Below, in pieces: positions 62,801-64,000 of a DNA stretch of 64,000 nucleotides (its first letter is position 1; the number at the start of each line of letters is the position of its first letter). The notes below the pieces were generated by a model. It was not told the DNA's origin. It did not search any database and worked only from the letters and a program-made list of their open reading frames with translations. The stretch is from Centroberyx gerrardi (Eukaryota > Chordata > Actinopteri > Beryciformes > Berycidae). A program made the translations under genes and the position numbers. The stretch covers positions 14,983,980 through 15,047,979 of the forward strand of contig NC_136010.1 of NCBI RefSeq assembly GCF_048128805.1. Reading direction: 5' to 3'.

Positions 62801-64000
62801 CTAGGTCTGAGGATGTTTGATTTGCTGTTACTGTAATGTAGGAGTTAGCATGAGCCACTTCTGGTACGGCTGCTGTCTTTATCCTCTGGCAAGCAGCTTA
62901 GAATTTTGACGTGATAAAGTTACAACGGAAGATACCCAATACATGGCTTAGCAACAGCTGAGAATGGCTCCAGTATATGTGACAATACATAACTTAAGTG
63001 TTGGCTCTGAGCTGATTGGTGTAGTATCAGTGCCTACACAAGGAATTAAGGCTTTGCCTCAAAGTGTTTCTCAAAATGTCAACAAGCATCAACAAGTAAT
63101 TAACAGTGATGATGAGTGTTGATTACGATTCTTTCTCTAATGCATTTTGATGGAGTATGATTATGATGCTTGTCCTTTAATTCAGTTCTTTTGTCATTTT
63201 AGGTGTTTATCTCTCCAAATTCTCTGATTTGCTTCAAATTAACCCATTTGATGTGGGCTTCTTTGGGGACATGATCGTTTTTAAAGTTATGAGGGTATGG
63301 AATACCATTCTACTTTCCTGTAATAACAACCATATGTTCATGCTGATGCTACTAATTCTTGTGGGACCTCCAGCCAACCAGTATGTTTTGTCTCTCAGGG
63401 CCGATTAAAGCACATCCATGAGAACATGCCTAAGAATGCTATGGAACCTACGACCAAGTTTGACTGTCACGTGTCCAAAAGTGCCAATAGGGTCACGTCT
63501 TTGCTGTCATACAGGGCCTTTGAGCTCACACAGGTGAACATGGGTTCCTTATGGTTCAATGATTGTACGAGTGTATGTGTGCTTTATCAATGGACATTTT
63601 TAAAGTTTTAATGTCTGTTGGACTGTATTTCTCTATTTGAATGGATCTGTCTCTTTGCCTTTCAGCAATACTTTTTTGAGTTTGCATTCAATGAGATCAA
63701 GGCACGGCCCAGGCATGTGTGTCCATACGCTGTGGTTTCCTTTCAGTACAAAGGCAAGGAGGCTGCATCAGCTCCTATGACTGCACACAGGTATGTTTTC
63801 TTGTGGAAAGCCAGCATGTATTTTCAAGTGAGGAGGAGTGCACGCAACACAACATGTATAGCATCTCCACTGTGTTCTATGGTTGATTTTTAAACGGGTT
63901 TTTTCTTTCTCCCATTAACAGGTTCAACACTATTTCCCCTGAAGGAAGTAGAGGTACAGCATTTTTTTTAAAGTTCATTAGCATGTTATCTTGAAATATT
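59891..64000 (+). CDS. tasor: TASOR (FAM208A), HUSH complex subunit, 5' part
   Basis: Core scaffold of the HUSH complex (TASOR, MPP8, periphilin), which directs H3K9me3 silencing of transposons and intronless DNA in mammals. Eight coding exons seen: 59891-60200, 61827-61972, 62336-62428, 62543-62615, 63203-63294, 63399-63533, 63666-63790, 63922-63953. They join in frame to about 335 codons; the gene continues past the window. The start ATG has A at -3 and G at +4. Residues 1-100 are acidic, Ser-rich and low complexity. The catalytically inactive PARP-like domain follows: SREFEDLVKTLSSFYLDSSS, FIEKRREMKQEGRTEQELAE, WICEKGLSVGHSRITTLGNP, FDCHVSKSANRVTSLLSYRA, RPRHVCPYAVVSFQYK. These match human TASOR closely. 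Whether this is the only copy in the fish genome is unknown. Confidence 0.94.
60201..61826 (+). other. TASOR intron 1
   Basis: 1.6-kb intron of unique sequence with no repeats or hidden exons that I could recognise. GCTAGC-rich sequence lies near 60270-60300. Confidence 0.7.

Overview
The window is vertebrate nuclear DNA, most likely from a ray-finned (teleost) fish. Genes have many short exons with GT..AG introns, often only 75 to 150 bp. Non-coding DNA is full of long TG/CA and CT/GA microsatellites, and the interspersed repeats are of types I associate with fish genomes. Species cannot be named from the sequence alone.

Layout: 1-10.6 kb is gene-poor and microsatellite-rich, with a few stretches that look like conserved non-coding DNA. 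A minus-strand SLC17A9 gene (vesicular nucleotide transporter; 13 coding exons, 466 aa) runs from 22.1 to 13.5 kb, with a possible long 3' UTR. Minus-strand GID8 (228 aa; CTLH E3 ligase subunit) lies at 25.0-23.9 kb, head to head with plus-strand RPS23 (143 aa; 25.5-26.6 kb). A 24.6-kb plus-strand axonemal dynein heavy chain gene, best matched to DNAH12, occupies 27.6-52.2 kb. I traced 73 coding exons that join in one frame to 3,970 codons. ASB14 (582 aa; 54.7-57.3 kb) follows, and the window ends inside TASOR (59.9 kb onward; first 8 coding exons, about 335 codons).

The genes are not one pathway: transporter, ubiquitin ligase subunit, ribosomal protein, ciliary motor, SOCS-box adaptor and epigenetic silencer. 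As I recall human gene order, SLC17A9-GID8 are neighbours on chromosome 20, DNAH12-ASB14 are neighbours on chromosome 3 with TASOR in the same region, and RPS23 is on chromosome 5. The window would then join blocks that are separate in human.

I found no new multi-gene system. The most interesting signal is a non-autonomous DNA transposon in DNAH12 intron 48. Its 8-bp target duplication is the splice acceptor itself, so the intron now carries two copies of the 3' splice site 364 bp apart. Other points are a compound microsatellite inverted repeat just upstream of TASOR, a TG tract beside the last SLC17A9 splice acceptor, an RFX-type X-box before DNAH12, and a duplicated block in the presumed GID8 3' UTR.
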